Shown: positions 1 to 10,326, numbered from the stretch's first letter. The stretch: 64,000 nt of DNA from Pseudosulfitobacter pseudonitzschiae (GCF_002222635.1 NZ_CP022415.1:1798001-1862000); one strand, 5' to 3'. Translations and numbers: made by a program. Notes: generated by a model not told the origin, from the letters alone.

Positions 1-1
1 C

Positions 2-541
2 CACATCACCAACAACCGCAATCCCATCGAGACACCCGAAGATCTGGCGGGCATGAAGCTGCGCACGATGGAAAACCCCGTTCACCTATCCGCATTCAAC
101 GCGCTGGGTGCGGCCCCCACGCCGATGGCATGGCCCGAAGTGATCGGAGCCCTGCAACAAGGGACAATCGACGGTCAGGAAAACCCGCTTTCGGTGATCG
201 TTTCGGTTAAACTGAACGAAGTGCAAAAATACCTGACGCTGTCGGGCCACGTCTATTCGCCCGCCATGCTGCTGATCTCGAAACCGTTCTGGGATGGTCT
301 GTCGGACGAGGAAAAAGCCGCTTTTGAAGAAGGCGCAACCGAAGCCGTCGTTGCCATGCGCGGTTTTGTGGATGATGTCGAGCAAAGCGGCGTCGAGACG
401 CTGAAAGAGCGCGGCATGGAAGTGAATGAACTGTCCGAAGAGCAAAAGGCAGCGTTCCGCGCATCGGTCGAAAGCGCCTATGAAGGCTACTACGAAACCT
501 ACGGCAAAGACCTGATCGACCGTATTTCGGCGACAGAATAA
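2..541 (+). CDS. dctP: TRAP transporter solute-binding protein DctP, C-terminal part (partial)
   Basis: Only the last 179 codons are inside the window; the reading frame is open back to the first bases, so the gene begins upstream. The fragment carries the DctP-family stretches LAGMKLRTM, MAWPEVIGALQQGTIDGQEN and a C-terminal helix-rich region ending in LIDRISATE. In this family the protein is secreted to the periplasm, binds an organic anion (often a C4-dicarboxylate or related carboxylate) and hands it to the DctQM membrane complex. dctQ and dctM follow on the same strand, which fits the usual dctPQM order. A hairpin with a T-run lies directly after the stop codon. The substrate cannot be read from the sequence. 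Confidence 0.93.
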   Translation, partial: HITNNRNPIETPEDLAGMKLRTMENPVHLSAFNALGAAPTPMAWPEVIGALQQGTIDGQENPLSVIVSVKLNEVQKYLTLSGHVYSPAMLLISKPFWDGLSDEEKAAFEEGATEAVVAMRGFVDDVEQSGVETLKERGMEVNELSEEQKAAFRASVESAYEGYYETYGKDLIDRISATE

Positions 542-558
542 TCCGCATGCTGTAATCC

Positions 559-591
559 AAGCGGCCGGAGCGCAAGCTTTCGGCCGCTTTT
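559..591 (+). terminator. Hairpin plus T-run between dctP and dctQ (attenuator-like terminator)
   Basis: AAGCGGCCG at 559-567 pairs perfectly with CGGCCGCTT at 581-589, and the stem runs into TTTT at 588-591. It sits 18 bases after the dctP stop and before dctQ. By inference it would let much more binding protein than membrane subunits be made, as seen for many binding-protein transporters. Confidence 0.7.
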
Positions 592-607
592 GTCATTGCC
601 GGAGGGA

Positions 608-1129
608 ATGGTGCGCAGGATCGAACGAATATTTGTGTCGCTCAACGAAGTGGCAGTGATTGGCCTGTTGGCGTCGATGACGTTGATTGTCGGCGCGAAT
701 GTCGCGCTGCGCTACACGACAAACCATTCACTGCCTTGGGCAGACGAAGCGGCGCGATATCTGATGATCTGGATGACGTTCCTGGGGGCCGGACTGGCGC
801 TGCGGATGGGCGGGCATGTGGCCATCACTAACCTGCATGATTTCATCAGCACCCGTTCCCAAAAGCTGCTGCGCGCGGCCATCGTGGTGACGCTGCTGCT
901 GTTTTTCGGGTTCATGGTCTATGTTGGCTGGCAATATATGGAACGCGCCCGCTTTCAGCAAACCCCTGCCCTGCGGCTTTCGTTTCGATATGTCTATGCC
1001 GCGATGCCTGTGGGTTTCAGCCTGTTGATCGTGCATCTGCTGTTGATCGCCAAACCGTTCATTCACGCGGGGCTGTACAAGCAAGCCGACGGCGCGACTG
1101 AAAATGCGCCGGGTGCTGCAAATGGCTGA
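608..1129 (+). CDS. dctQ: TRAP transporter small permease subunit DctQ
   Basis: About 173 residues with four hydrophobic segments (roughly residues 15-35, 52-75, 85-107 and 123-145), the normal size and topology of the small TRAP permease, which sits in the inner membrane with DctM. Segment two contains the LPWADEAARYLMIWMTFLGA pattern typical of the family (an acidic residue plus a conserved tryptophan). The start is uncertain: GGAGG at 601-605 is very close to ATG 608, and in-frame TTG 590 and GTG 611 are alternatives. The end overlaps the start of dctM, so the two are translationally coupled. Confidence 0.88.
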   Translation: MVRRIERIFVSLNEVAVIGLLASMTLIVGANVALRYTTNHSLPWADEAARYLMIWMTFLGAGLALRMGGHVAITNLHDFISTRSQKLLRAAIVVTLLLFFGFMVYVGWQYMERARFQQTPALRLSFRYVYAAMPVGFSLLIVHLLLIAKPFIHAGLYKQADGATENAPGAANG

Positions 1130-2405
1130 AATCCTGTTTATCTCTTTGTTCGGGCTAATGATTCTGGGCCTGCCGGTGGCCTTTGCGATGGCTATTTCCG
1201 TCTTTGCCGCCATCGCCTTGGGCAGTTCCTACCCCGAGATTGTCGTCGTCAAAGAGATGTTCTCGGGCCTCGACAGTTTTCCTTTGCTGGCAGTCCCGTT
1301 CTTTATTCTGGCCGCCGAGATCATGACCGGCGGCGCGATCACCCACACGCTGCTGCGGTTTGCCTCTCAATTCGTGGGGCATTTGCGCGGCGGATTGGGC
1401 TATGCCAACGTGATCTCGTCTACCATGTTCGCGGGCATTTCAGGATCAGCGCTGGCCGATGCGGCAGGCCCCGGTGCCATGATGATCCGTATGATGGAAA
1501 AGGGCGGCTATGACCGGCCCTATGCCGGCGCTCTGACAATTTCCAGCGCTGTGGTCGGCCCGATCATTCCACCATCAATCGTGATGATCATCTATGCGCT
1601 GCAAGATCAGGAAGTGTCGGTTGGATCGCTATTCATGGCGGGGGTCATTCCGGGTCTGTTGCTGGCCTTGGGTAATCTGGCGACGAACGGATATGTCAGC
1701 TGGAAACGCGATTTTCGCAGCACCGAAACACGCCCCGACACGGTCGAGATGCTGCGCACCACCGCGATGGCCCTGCCCGCACTGGGCCTGATCGTTCTGA
1801 TCGTCGGCGGCATCCGCGGCGGTATTTTCACACCCACCGAAGCCTCGGTGATCGCGGTGTTCTATGCGCTGTTCTGCGGCATGTTCATCTACCGCGCACT
1901 GCGCCTGCGCGATCTGCCTGCCATCATCCTGCGCGCCGCACTGGTCAGCGCCGCCGTGCTGCTGATTTTGGGGGCTGCGCGTGCCTTTGCCTGGGTTCTG
2001 GTGATCGAAGGCGTACCACAGTTCCTGGCCGAGACGATCATTGCGTGGAACCTGTCGCCCATTCTGTTCCTGTTGGCCGTCAACGTGCTGATGCTGGTTT
2101 TCGGCCTGTTCATGGACCCGCTTCCCGGCGTCATGATCCTTGTGCCGATTCTTGCCCCGATCAGCCACGCATTGGGGATTGCACCCGATCACTTTGCCAT
2201 CGTCGTCATTGTAAACCTGACGCTGGGCCTGACGACACCTCCGGTGGGCAGTCTGATCTTTGTCGTCTCGGCGGCGGCAAATCTCAAGCCAGCCGCGTTG
2301 ATACGCGAAATGCCGCCCTTTTTTCTGGCGAACTTCATTGTGCTGATGCTGCTGACATTCGTTCCGGTTCTCAGCACTTGGCTGCCACGGGTCAGCGGCT
2401 TTTGA
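1122..2405 (+). CDS. dctM: TRAP transporter large permease subunit DctM
   Basis: About 427 residues, almost entirely hydrophobic helices, matching the 12-helix DctM/TRAP large permease, the channel-forming subunit that couples substrate uptake to the sodium gradient. Recognisable family stretches are PLLAVPFFILAAEIMTGG, SSTMFAGISGSALADAAG, GPIIPPSIVMIIYA and NLTLGLTTPPVGSLIF. The start was placed at ATG 1122 because family members begin just before the first helix (MAEILFISLFGLMILG) and this gives an 8-base overlap with dctQ; ATG 1104, adding six residues, is an equal alternative. The substrate is unknown. Confidence 0.93.
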   Translation: MAEILFISLFGLMILGLPVAFAMAISVFAAIALGSSYPEIVVVKEMFSGLDSFPLLAVPFFILAAEIMTGGAITHTLLRFASQFVGHLRGGLGYANVISSTMFAGISGSALADAAGPGAMMIRMMEKGGYDRPYAGALTISSAVVGPIIPPSIVMIIYALQDQEVSVGSLFMAGVIPGLLLALGNLATNGYVSWKRDFRSTETRPDTVEMLRTTAMALPALGLIVLIVGGIRGGIFTPTEASVIAVFYALFCGMFIYRALRLRDLPAIILRAALVSAAVLLILGAARAFAWVLVIEGVPQFLAETIIAWNLSPILFLLAVNVLMLVFGLFMDPLPGVMILVPILAPISHALGIAPDHFAIVVIVNLTLGLTTPPVGSLIFVVSAAANLKPAALIREMPPFFLANFIVLMLLTFVPVLSTWLPRVSGF

Positions 2406-2525
2406 CGGTATGGATAACATGCGCCTGCTGCACGCCTGAACTGAAAACCGAAAAGGCGAACAGGCACGATCAGCCAAATCCTGAAGATTCGGATAAACGA
2501 CGCACTGCAAGCTACTGAATACATG

Positions 2526-2551
2526 AAAAAAGGGAGAGCCGAAGCCCTCCC
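2526..2551 (-). terminator. Intrinsic terminator with UUCG tetraloop, downstream of nrdJ
   Basis: Read on the minus strand, GGGAGGGC (2551-2544), loop TTCG, GCTCTCCC (2539-2532) then six T (2531-2526). The stem is eight pairs including one G-U and is closed as C(UUCG)G, an exceptionally stable tetraloop. It lies about 211 bases past the nrdJ stop, so the message probably has a long structured 3' end. Confidence 0.72.
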
Positions 2552-2690
2552 CTGAAGTCTCGCCGTTCAGGCTCAATATGTTAACCGCTCGGAAATTTTT
2601 TTGCCTGCGGCCTGAACGTCGTCAGGGGGCGAGCGCACCCGCCCCGTGTCAAGGTGGGAAGGACAATATTCCGCCCCACCCTATGTCGTC

Positions 2691-2725
2691 GGGGGTCTGG
2701 CATTATTTGGGATGGCCGGACCCCC
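2691..2725. repeat. Inverted repeat (hairpin) after nrdJ
   Basis: GGGGGTCTGGC at 2691-2701 pairs with GCCGGACCCCC at 2715-2725 (11 pairs, one G-U in the plus-strand reading), with a 13-base loop. It sits 38 bases beyond the nrdJ stop codon. No T-run follows on the minus strand, so it may stabilise the 3' end rather than terminate. Confidence 0.5.
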
Positions 2726-2762
2726 TTGCACGTTTTCCGCCAAGGGAAACGTGATCTCTTTG

Positions 2763-5700
2763 TCAACTACAGCCGGACGTGCCGCCGCAGGTGTTGCATT
2801 TCATGCAGGTGCCGTTGCGCACCAGCGTATAGTTGCCACATTCGCCGCAGGCTTCCCCCTCATAGCCCTGCATCTTTGCCTTGGTCCGCGCATCCAGACT
2901 GACCCCGCCCGACGCCACGGCGGTTGTCGCCATGCTGGCCCCGCCCGTGCCGGTGGCCACTTGGGGCACCAGCGTTTGCAGGGACACGACAGGGTCGGCC
3001 ATACCGCCTTGCAACAGTGTCAGATCCTGCGGCAGACGTTTGCGCAGATAACCGGTGGACGAGATTTGCTTGAGCACTTCCAGCGACCGGCTGGCGGCGG
3101 TTTCGCTGATCTCGCTCAGGTTGCTGACACCTTCCTCGACACCGCGCCCGATGCTGTCGAATGACGCCCCTTCGGGCTGCACATGCGCCAGATCGGTGCG
3201 ATCCAGATAGGACACAGCCAGTTCGCGGAAGATGTAATCCAGGATCGACGTCGCATTCTTGATGCTGTCGTTGCCCTGAACCATGCCCGCAGGTTCGAAT
3301 TTGGTGAAGGTAAAGGCATCCACAAACTCTTCCAGCGGCACACCGTATTGCAAACCAACTGACACCGCGATGGCAAAGTTGTTCATCATGGCGCGGAAAC
3401 CGGCACCCTCTTTGTGCATGTCGATAAAGATTTCACCCAGATTTCCATCCTGATATTCGCCGGTGCGCAGGTAAACCTTGTGGCCGCCAACGATGGCTTT
3501 TTGGGTATAGCCCTTGCGACGCTCGGGCATCTTTTCGCGGTGCGATTTGACAATCTCTTTGACGATGATCTTTTCAACGATCTTTTCGGCCAGCACCGTG
3601 GCTTTTTCCTGCGCCGAACCCGATGCCAATGTCTCTTCGGCTTCTTCATCGTCTTCGACCAGTGCCGACGCCAGCGGTTGCGACAGTTTCGATCCGTCAC
3701 GGTACAGCGCGTTGGCCTTCACACCCAGCGACCAGCTAAGTTCATAGGCCTTTTGGCAATCCACGATCGTGGCATCGTTGGGCATGTTGATCGTCTTGCT
3801 GATCGCGCCCGAGATGAACGATTGCGCGGCGGCCATCATATAGATGTGGCTGTCGACGCTCAGATACCGCTTGCCCTTTTTGCCGCAGGCATTGGCGCAA
3901 TCGAAAATCGCGTAATGCTCGGGCTTCAGGAATGGCGCGCCTTCCAGTGTCATGGTGCCGCAAACGTGGTCGTTGGCCAGTTCGATGTCGCGTTTGCTAA
4001 AGCCCAAGTGGCGGAGCAGATCAAAGGTGGGATCGTTCAGCTTGTCCGCAGGGATGCCCAGCACCTTGGTGCAGAACTCTTCGCCCAGGGTCCACTGGTT
4101 GAACACAAACCGGATGTCAAAAGCGCTTTCCAGCGAGGCATCGACCTTGGCCAACTCGTTCGGGCCAAACCCGTGACCGGTCAGCGAGGTGTGGTTGATA
4201 CCGGGTGCGTTGCCGATGGTGCCGTGGCCCACCGCATAGCTGACAATCTCTTCGATCTGCGCCGACCCGTAGCCCAGCTTTTCCAGTGCCGCAGGCACCG
4301 AGCGGTTGATGATCTTGAAATAACCGCCACCGGCCAGCTTTTTGAACTTCACCAGTGCAAAGTCGGGCTCGATACCTGTGGTGTCGCAGTCCATCACCAG
4401 ACCGATGGTGCCTGTGGGCGCGATCACCGTTGTCTGGGCGTTGCGATAGCCGTGCTTTTCGCCCAAGGCCAGCGCCTCGTCCCAAGTGGTCTGCGCCATC
4501 TCGACCAGACGCATGTCGGGGCATCCGGCAACGTCCAGCGGCACCGGTTTCACCGCCAGCTTCTCATAACCCTCGTCATTGCCATAGGCTGCGTTGCGGT
4601 GGTTGCGGATGACGCGCAGCATGTGCTTGGCGTTTTTCTTATAGCCTGGAAACGACCCCAGCTCGCCGGCCATTTCGGCGGAAGTGGCATAGGCCACGCC
4701 GGTCATGATCGCCGTCAGCGCACCACACAGCGCGCGCCCTTCGGTGCTGTCATAGGAGTAGCCCATGTTCATGAGCAGACCGCCAATGTTGGCATAACCC
4801 AGACCCAGCGTGCGGAAGTCATAGGACCGCTGCGCAATCTCTTTCGACGGAAACTGCGCCATCATAACACTGATTTCCAGCGTCACGGTCCACAGACGCG
4901 CGGCATGCATGTAATCTTCGACCTGAAATTCACCGTCCTTGAGGAACGTCAGCAGGTTCATCGACGCAAGATTGCAGGCGGTGTCGTCCAGAAACATATA
5001 TTCCGAACAGGGGTTCGAGCCGCGGATCGCGCCGTCAGCGGGGCATGTGTGCCATTCGTTTACGGTGTCGTGGTACTGGATGCCCGGATCGGCACAGGCC
5101 CATGCGGCATGGCCCACTTGTTCCCACAGATCGCGGGCGCGGATCGTCTTGGTCACGCGGTTGTCGGTGCGGCTGATCAACTCCCAGTCGGCGTCTTTTT
5201 CAACAGCCGTCAGGAATGCGTTGGTCACGCGGATCGAGTTGTTCGAGTTCTGGCCCGACACCGAGCTATACGCTTCGGAATCCCAATCGGTGTCATATGT
5301 GGGAAACTCAATGCTGGTGTGGCCCTGCTTGGCGTAATCCAGCACGCGTTTGATGTATGTCTCGGGGATCGCGACCTTTTTGGCATCGCGAATGGCGGCT
5401 TTCAGTCCTTCGTTCACCTTGGGATCATAGGCGTCTGCCTCGGCGCCGTCCCATGCCCTGATCGCGGCAAACAGCGCGTTCAACTTCTGTTCGTGCATCT
5501 TCGAGCCTGCGACGATGCTTGCCACTTTTTGCTCTTCGATGACTTTCCAGTTGATGAAATCCTCGATGTCGGGGTGGTCCGCATCGACAATCACCATCTT
5601 GGCGGCGCGGCGTGTTGTACCGCCCGATTTGATCGCACCAGCAGCACGGTCACCGATTTTCAAAAAACCCATCAGGCCGCTGGACTTGCCTCCGCCCGAC

Positions 5701-6410
5701 AGTTTCTCGCCTTCGCCGCGCAGGCTGGAAAAGTTGGTGCCGGTGCCCGAGCCGTATTTGAACAGGCGCGCTTCACGCACCCACAGGTCCATAATGCCAC
5801 CGTCGCCCACCAGATCGTCGGCCACGGACTGGATAAAGCAGGCGTGCGGTTGCGGATGTTCGTATGAGGATTTGGAACGAGTCAGTTTGCCGGTCTGGTA
5901 GTCCACATAGTAATGGCCCTGTGCCGGACCATCGATGCCGTAGGCCCAGTGCAGGCCCGTGTTGAACCACTGTGGGCTGTTGGGTGCCGCGCGCTGGGTC
6001 GCCAGCATGTGGCGCATTTCGTCGTAATAGGTTTGCGCGTCGGCCTCGGTCGAGAAATAGCCGCCCTTCCAACCCCAGTACGCCCAAGCGCCTGCCAGAC
6101 GGTCGAACACCTGCTTGGACGACGTCTCGCCGCCCATCTCGGCGCCTTTTGCCGGAACCGAGCGCCACAGGAATTCGGGAACGCCCTCTTCTTTTACTTT
6201 TTCGACCTTGCTGGGCACGCCGGCCTTGCGGAAATATTTCTGCGCGATGACGTCGCTGGCCACCTGGCTCCACGATGATGGCACTTCGACGTTGTCGAGA
6301 TGAAAGACGATTGTCCCGTCGGGATTGCGGATTTCGGAAACGGTCGTAATGAAATCCAAGGATGCGTAGGCATCTGCTCCGGCTTGGGTAAACTTTCTGT
6401 CAATTTTCAT
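2763..6410 (-). CDS. nrdJ: Vitamin B12-dependent (class II) ribonucleotide reductase
   Basis: A 1215-residue protein that reduces ribonucleotides to deoxyribonucleotides using adenosylcobalamin, with or without oxygen. The size and architecture match the long alphaproteobacterial NrdJ form. Visible motifs are the barrel-core segment [20 protein letters not shown] near residue 462, the [20 protein letters not shown] segment near 674, and a C-terminal four-cysteine zinc-ribbon-like tail (CGEC...CMKC) after about residue 1190 that in relatives carries the redox cysteines. The start at 6410 has GAGG seven bases upstream. There is no nrdAB or nrdD nearby. Candidate paired NrdR boxes lie about 185-230 bases upstream. 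No B12 riboswitch was recognised in the leader. Confidence 0.97.
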   Translation of the reverse strand: MKIDRKFTQAGADAYASLDFITTVSEIRNPDGTIVFHLDNVEVPSSWSQVASDVIAQKYFRKAGVPSKVEKVKEEGVPEFLWRSVPAKGAEMGGETSSKQVFDRLAGAWAYWGWKGGYFSTEADAQTYYDEMRHMLATQRAAPNSPQWFNTGLHWAYGIDGPAQGHYYVDYQTGKLTRSKSSYEHPQPHACFIQSVADDLVGDGGIMDLWVREARLFKYGSGTGTNFSSLRGEGEKLSGGGKSSGLMGFLKIGDRAAGAIKSGGTTRRAAKMVIVDADHPDIEDFINWKVIEEQKVASIVAGSKMHEQKLNALFAAIRAWDGAEADAYDPKVNEGLKAAIRDAKKVAIPETYIKRVLDYAKQGHTSIEFPTYDTDWDSEAYSSVSGQNSNNSIRVTNAFLTAVEKDADWELISRTDNRVTKTIRARDLWEQVGHAAWACADPGIQYHDTVNEWHTCPADGAIRGSNPCSEYMFLDDTACNLASMNLLTFLKDGEFQVEDYMHAARLWTVTLEISVMMAQFPSKEIAQRSYDFRTLGLGYANIGGLLMNMGYSYDSTEGRALCGALTAIMTGVAYATSAEMAGELGSFPGYKKNAKHMLRVIRNHRNAAYGNDEGYEKLAVKPVPLDVAGCPDMRLVEMAQTTWDEALALGEKHGYRNAQTTVIAPTGTIGLVMDCDTTGIEPDFALVKFKKLAGGGYFKIINRSVPAALEKLGYGSAQIEEIVSYAVGHGTIGNAPGINHTSLTGHGFGPNELAKVDASLESAFDIRFVFNQWTLGEEFCTKVLGIPADKLNDPTFDLLRHLGFSKRDIELANDHVCGTMTLEGAPFLKPEHYAIFDCANACGKKGKRYLSVDSHIYMMAAAQSFISGAISKTINMPNDATIVDCQKAYELSWSLGVKANALYRDGSKLSQPLASALVEDDEEAEETLASGSAQEKATVLAEKIVEKIIVKEIVKSHREKMPERRKGYTQKAIVGGHKVYLRTGEYQDGNLGEIFIDMHKEGAGFRAMMNNFAIAVSVGLQYGVPLEEFVDAFTFTKFEPAGMVQGNDSIKNATSILDYIFRELAVSYLDRTDLAHVQPEGASFDSIGRGVEEGVSNLSEISETAASRSLEVLKQISSTGYLRKRLPQDLTLLQGGMADPVVSLQTLVPQVATGTGGASMATTAVASGGVSLDARTKAKMQGYEGEACGECGNYTLVRNGTCMKCNTCGGTSGCS

Positions 6411-6593
6411 CGCGCTGCCTCATGTCCAGCTTTTCAATTTGAAACGCTGACGTTGCAGCGGTCCGCTTGGGTCTCCGGCCGGGTTGAAAACAGACACGTA
6501 CTGGCCAGCTGAAATGCAAATTTCCAGCATGGGATTCGTCGTATCTGACGTTAATACTCTGTCCCGGTGTCATCAGTCTGCTCTTAGTGTTGT

Positions 6594-6609
6594 CCACTAA
6601 ATGTTGTGG
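6594..6609 (-). promoter_or_regulatory. Putative NrdR box 1 upstream of nrdJ
   Basis: CCACTAAATGTTGTGG matches the published NrdR-box consensus (aCaCwAtATaTwGtgt) at most positions and is near-palindromic (CCAC...GTGG). NrdR represses ribonucleotide reductase genes when dATP is high. The nrdR gene itself is not in this window. Confidence 0.5.
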
Positions 6610-6624
6610 TGACTGATGGTGTCT

Positions 6625-6640
6625 GCACAACCTGACGTAT
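6625..6640 (-). promoter_or_regulatory. Putative NrdR box 2 upstream of nrdJ
   Basis: GCACAACCTGACGTAT is a weaker match, with one good half-site. Its start is exactly 31 bases from the start of box 1, leaving a 15-base gap, the three-helical-turn spacing typical of paired NrdR boxes. The spacing is the main support. Confidence 0.38.
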
Positions 6641-6949
6641 CAGACGGCCTTGCGTCAACGAAATTTTTAGAATTTTTTTGACCGCTCGGGACTTGACCGT
6701 ATCTATCGTTCGGCGCGTTCCACCGCCAGAGTGATTCAGCCGGTTCTCGCGGTGGAAAAGCTTCGAAATGTTACCCACAGGCAGGGTGGGGAATTTCTGA
6801 ATACACTGGCAAGCTTAGCCCAAACACATGAGGTTGTTCATGAAGTTGTCCCCAGCTTCATCCCCTCCTTCTGCGCTGCGGCGTGAAACGATTTGTCCTT
6901 GGTTGGCATTTATGGTCGTCTGGGTGCAAATGGCAAAAAGGGCACGCTT

Positions 6950-7414
6950 ATGAAACCGATCACGGCACTGTTGCCTATCTTATTGGCGGCCTGTTCTCCA
7001 CAATATGTAGAGACAATCGTAAGCAACCCACAAGATTTGCCGGTCCGGCGCGCATTTTTCTCGGAAGACCCGGAAGTGCTGCACGAAGCATTCCGTGATG
7101 CTTGCGACTCACCCGGTGACACGTTGGCGACGCCGTCGCGGGGAATCGTTCAGTGCCGTACTCTGCCCACACCCGATTTCGCCGCGTTCTTGTTGCTGGA
7201 ATATGACGGTGCGCTGAAAACCCCCACCGTGGTCATGCAAAAGCAGCAGCGCCGCACCGATGCAGGGCCCGACAGCTCGATGATCGAATTCAGCTATTTT
7301 GCCGAGGTGCCGCAGAAATCCGGCAATTCGCGGCGCATCTATTATAAAGACCGCCAACTGGACCAGTTGCTGGACCAGATGATGCGCGCCGCCGGTGGCA
7401 AATCCATCGACTGA
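6950..7414 (+). CDS. Small predicted outer-membrane lipoprotein, function unknown
   Basis: 154 residues. The N-terminus is a lipoprotein signal peptide: Lys2, a hydrophobic stretch, then LLAAC with the lipidated cysteine at residue 15. Serine at +2 gives no retention signal, so an outer-membrane location is likely. ATG 6950 was chosen over an upstream start at 6893 because it places the signal peptide at the N-terminus and has AAAAGGG about nine bases upstream. The mature part has no domain I recognise; it contains two cysteines (in DACDSPG and VQCRTLP) that could form a disulfide. It is a single-gene unit and its neighbours give no clue to its function. Confidence 0.72.
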   Translation: MKPITALLPILLAACSPQYVETIVSNPQDLPVRRAFFSEDPEVLHEAFRDACDSPGDTLATPSRGIVQCRTLPTPDFAAFLLLEYDGALKTPTVVMQKQQRRTDAGPDSSMIEFSYFAEVPQKSGNSRRIYYKDRQLDQLLDQMMRAAGGKSID

Positions 7415-7477
7415 ACATGCCTGATCCGGCGCGCGCTTGGCGCGTGCCGTAAAAGATCAAATATCGTGGGATTTATA

Positions 7478-7554
<77 letters not shown>

Positions 7555-7617
7555 AACCATGCGCGGTGCATAACGACCACCCCGCCGATTGAAAAGAGCA
7601 AAAGCGCGCAATCCGTT

Positions 7618-8088
7618 CTATTCTGTGCAAGGCCACGCAGCATCGTTGTCTGAGAAGGTCGGATGGCGCACCTGAGTGCCCTCGGTGATGCCCAACCTTT
7701 CGGCCAGACCACCGTTGATTTCCAACGCCGCCAACAGATTCTCGCCCCCGAAAATCGGCGTCTCGTCCAGCGGTATCGCGCGGTGGTGAATGTGCTGCAC
7801 CACGCCCTGCGCATCAATGAACAGCATATCCAGTTCGATCAGCGTATTGCGCATCCAGAACGACATGCGGCGCGGGCTTTCATAGACAAACAGCATTCCC
7901 GCCGATTGCGCCATTTTGCTCCGGTGCATCAGCCCTTGCGCGCGTTCTTCATTATCGTCGGCAATTTCAACATTGAACCGCGCCCGGCCCCAGTCCCCGC
8001 GCAGGTCCACGGCTTCGTCCGAACAGGCCGCCCAAAGCGCATTGGCGCCAAAGATCAGAAAAAGACCGGTAAACAAAGTGCAGCGCAT
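7618..8088 (-). CDS. DUF192 family exported protein
   Basis: 156 residues with an N-terminal signal peptide (MRCTLFTGLFLIFGANALWA). The rest shows the DUF192 hallmarks: GLMHRSKM, MSFWMRNTLIELDMLFID, and a closing GLAERLGI segment. The family is small, periplasmic or extracellular, and of unknown biochemical function. The start at 8088 was preferred over 8121 because it has AAAGGA about eight bases upstream and puts the signal peptide first. The gene begins two bases after the cold-shock gene stop, so the two are probably co-transcribed; that pairing is common in Rhodobacterales as far as I know. Confidence 0.88.
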   Translation of the reverse strand: MRCTLFTGLFLIFGANALWAACSDEAVDLRGDWGRARFNVEIADDNEERAQGLMHRSKMAQSAGMLFVYESPRRMSFWMRNTLIELDMLFIDAQGVVQHIHHRAIPLDETPIFGGENLLAALEINGGLAERLGITEGTQVRHPTFSDNDAAWPCTE

Positions 8089-8090
8089 TG

Positions 8091-8633
8091 TCAGTCGTCC
8101 TTTGACAGCGCCGCCTCCCAAGCGTGAACTTCGGCGGCCATGCGACCACGTTTGCCATCAATCACCCGCATTGCCAAGGCTTCGCCCGGTTGCAGATCAG
8201 CCAGCCCCGACCGGCGCAACACCTCGACGTGTAAAAACACATCATCGTGCTGGCCAAAGACATTGGCAAAGCCGAACCCCTTGCCCTTGTCGAACCATTT
8301 GACCCGCCCCGGCAGCAACGGAACATCCACGATGCCGATCTCGGCCAGATCCGCCAACGCCTGATCGCTTTCGGTGCCGTGGGGTGGGACGATCGACAAA
8401 ACCTCGACCGCCTGAACGCCGCGTTCGGTGTTCTGAACGGTTACATTTACCTGCGCCTGATCCGCGACCGAACTTTGTCCGAAATTGCGCAACACATTGA
8501 CGTGCAGCAATATATCAGGCCCGCCGGTGTCAGCAATGATGAAGCCGAACCCTTTGACCGGGTCAAACCATTTGACCAGCCCGGTGACGGATTCGAGTTG
8601 TGAGTCTTCATCTTCCACGAGGTCGTCTTTCAT
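8091..8633 (-). CDS. Protein with two cold-shock domains
   Basis: About 180 residues. Two cold-shock domains are visible: the first near residues 16-80 (GLVKWFDPVKGFGFI, DILLHV) and the second near 105-170 (GRVKWFDKGKGFGFA, DDVFLHV). Both keep the aromatic RNP1 motif that contacts single-stranded nucleic acid. Such proteins act as RNA chaperones; a tandem pair joined by an acidic linker is a recurrent alphaproteobacterial variant of the usual 70-residue single domain. Start choice is open: ATG 8633 gives the acidic leader MKDDLVEDEDSQ, and ATG 8660 is the alternative. The DUF192 gene follows at once. Confidence 0.9.
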   Translation of the reverse strand: MKDDLVEDEDSQLESVTGLVKWFDPVKGFGFIIADTGGPDILLHVNVLRNFGQSSVADQAQVNVTVQNTERGVQAVEVLSIVPPHGTESDQALADLAEIGIVDVPLLPGRVKWFDKGKGFGFANVFGQHDDVFLHVEVLRRSGLADLQPGEALAMRVIDGKRGRMAAEVHAWEAALSKDD

Positions 8634-8706
8634 ACGTCCGGCTGTTCCAGCATTTTTCATCCGCAAGACTTGCACGATTTAGACTCTGCTTTTCAAGCGT
8701 GAAAAG

Positions 8707-8712
8707 ATTATA
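8707..8712 (-). promoter_or_regulatory. Candidate -10 element for the cold-shock gene
   Basis: The minus strand reads TATAAT, a perfect -10 match, inside a T/A-rich stretch about 45-75 bases before the possible start codons. No good -35 is seen at 16-18 bases, so this is tentative. Confidence 0.3.
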
Positions 8713-8747
8713 AAAATCAGTATTCTGCATTTCGCGCTGCGCGAGAT

Positions 8748-9353
8748 TCACGGGTTCAGGCGGTTGATCTCCCATGGTTCGGCTTCGGTTTGCCGCCGCC
8801 ATCTGTACCTGTCGTGCAACCTGAAATCACCATCCGCCCAGAATTCTATCTCGACCGGCGTGATCCGGTAGCCGCCCCAGAACGGCGGGCGTTTGGGGTT
8901 GGTGCCGTGCTGTGCGGTCACTTTTGCGACCTCGGCCATCAGCGTCGCGCGGTTCTTCAGCGGACGACTTTGCCGAGAGGCCCAAGCGCCCAGTCGGCTT
9001 TTGAGCGACCGCGAGGCATAATAGGCGTCCGCCCGCGCTCCGTCCTCGCGGGTGATAGTGCCGCGCACCCGCACCTGACGGCGCAGCGATTTCCAGTGCA
9101 TGACAAAGGCCGCAGTCCCTGCATGCTCCAGTTCCTGCGCCTTGACGCTTTCATAGTTGGTGTAAAAAATGAACGCATCGTCGGTGATGTCTTTCAACAG
9201 AACCATCCGCGCATTGGGCAGGCCAGTTGCGTCCACCGTTGCCAGCGCAATGGCATTGGGGTCGTTTATTTCCGACGCCTCGGCCTCGGCCAACCAGCTG
9301 CGTACCAAAGCAAAGGGATCGTTCCCTGCGAATTTTCCACTGCGTTCCGCCAT
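8748..9353 (-). CDS. pdxH: Pyridoxamine 5'-phosphate oxidase
   Basis: 201 residues, the normal PdxH length. It oxidises pyridoxine- or pyridoxamine-phosphate to pyridoxal phosphate with FMN and oxygen. Family stretches are [19 protein letters not shown] (FMN-binding strand region), [28 protein letters not shown], and the C-terminal [14 protein letters not shown]...W...RLNP, which lines the substrate pocket. Start 9353 has AAGGGG six bases upstream; longer in-frame starts at 9386 and 9458 add residues not typical for the family. It is divergent from fabI. Confidence 0.96.
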   Translation of the reverse strand: MAERSGKFAGNDPFALVRSWLAEAEASEINDPNAIALATVDATGLPNARMVLLKDITDDAFIFYTNYESVKAQELEHAGTAAFVMHWKSLRRQVRVRGTITREDGARADAYYASRSLKSRLGAWASRQSRPLKNRATLMAEVAKVTAQHGTNPKRPPFWGGYRITPVEIEFWADGDFRLHDRYRWRRQTEAEPWEINRLNP

Positions 9354-9516
9354 TTCTGTCCCCTTGGATACCTTCAAATCGTTCATGCCCCGATTTGCAC
9401 CAGTGTAACACACCGCACATAGACCAAGACCTATGTATACCAACTCTCTTGATGGCATCGGGTCAATCGCCTAAAGGTCGCTGAGATAAAGTGGCTTGCA
9501 GGCATAGGGGTTATTG

Positions 9517-10320
<804 letters not shown>

Positions 10321-10326
10321 TGCAAA

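Larger units (their letters stand above)
2406..2762. other. Convergent intergenic region between dctM and nrdJ
   Basis: 357 bases without a convincing gene. It holds an intrinsic terminator for the nrdJ side (2526-2551), a 9-base inverted repeat (2564-2572 with 2610-2618) and an 11-base-pair hairpin (2691-2725). A 61-codon frame on the minus strand that overlaps the nrdJ end shows no recognisable protein features and is not called. Confidence 0.7.
6411..6949. other. Divergent intergenic region upstream of nrdJ and of a small lipoprotein gene
   Basis: 539 bases with no supported protein gene. It contains two 16-base NrdR-box-like sequences (6594-6609, 6625-6640) and A/T-rich runs around 6660-6680. 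A TTGACC near 6692 might be a -35 element for the rightward gene, but no good -10 was seen. Confidence 0.6.

Noticed and set aside
2581-2766. 61-codon minus-strand frame after nrdJ
   Set aside because: Overlaps the nrdJ stop and the hairpins, has basic shadow-like composition and no good ribosome-binding site.
3414-5867. Long open frame (over 800 codons) on the plus strand opposite nrdJ
   Set aside because: Its sequence has no recognisable domain and is the mirror of the well-supported NrdJ; high GC keeps antisense frames open.
6411-6593. Cobalamin riboswitch in the nrdJ leader
   Set aside because: I could not find the B12-box (GCCACTG-like) or a matching fold; NrdR boxes explain regulation better.
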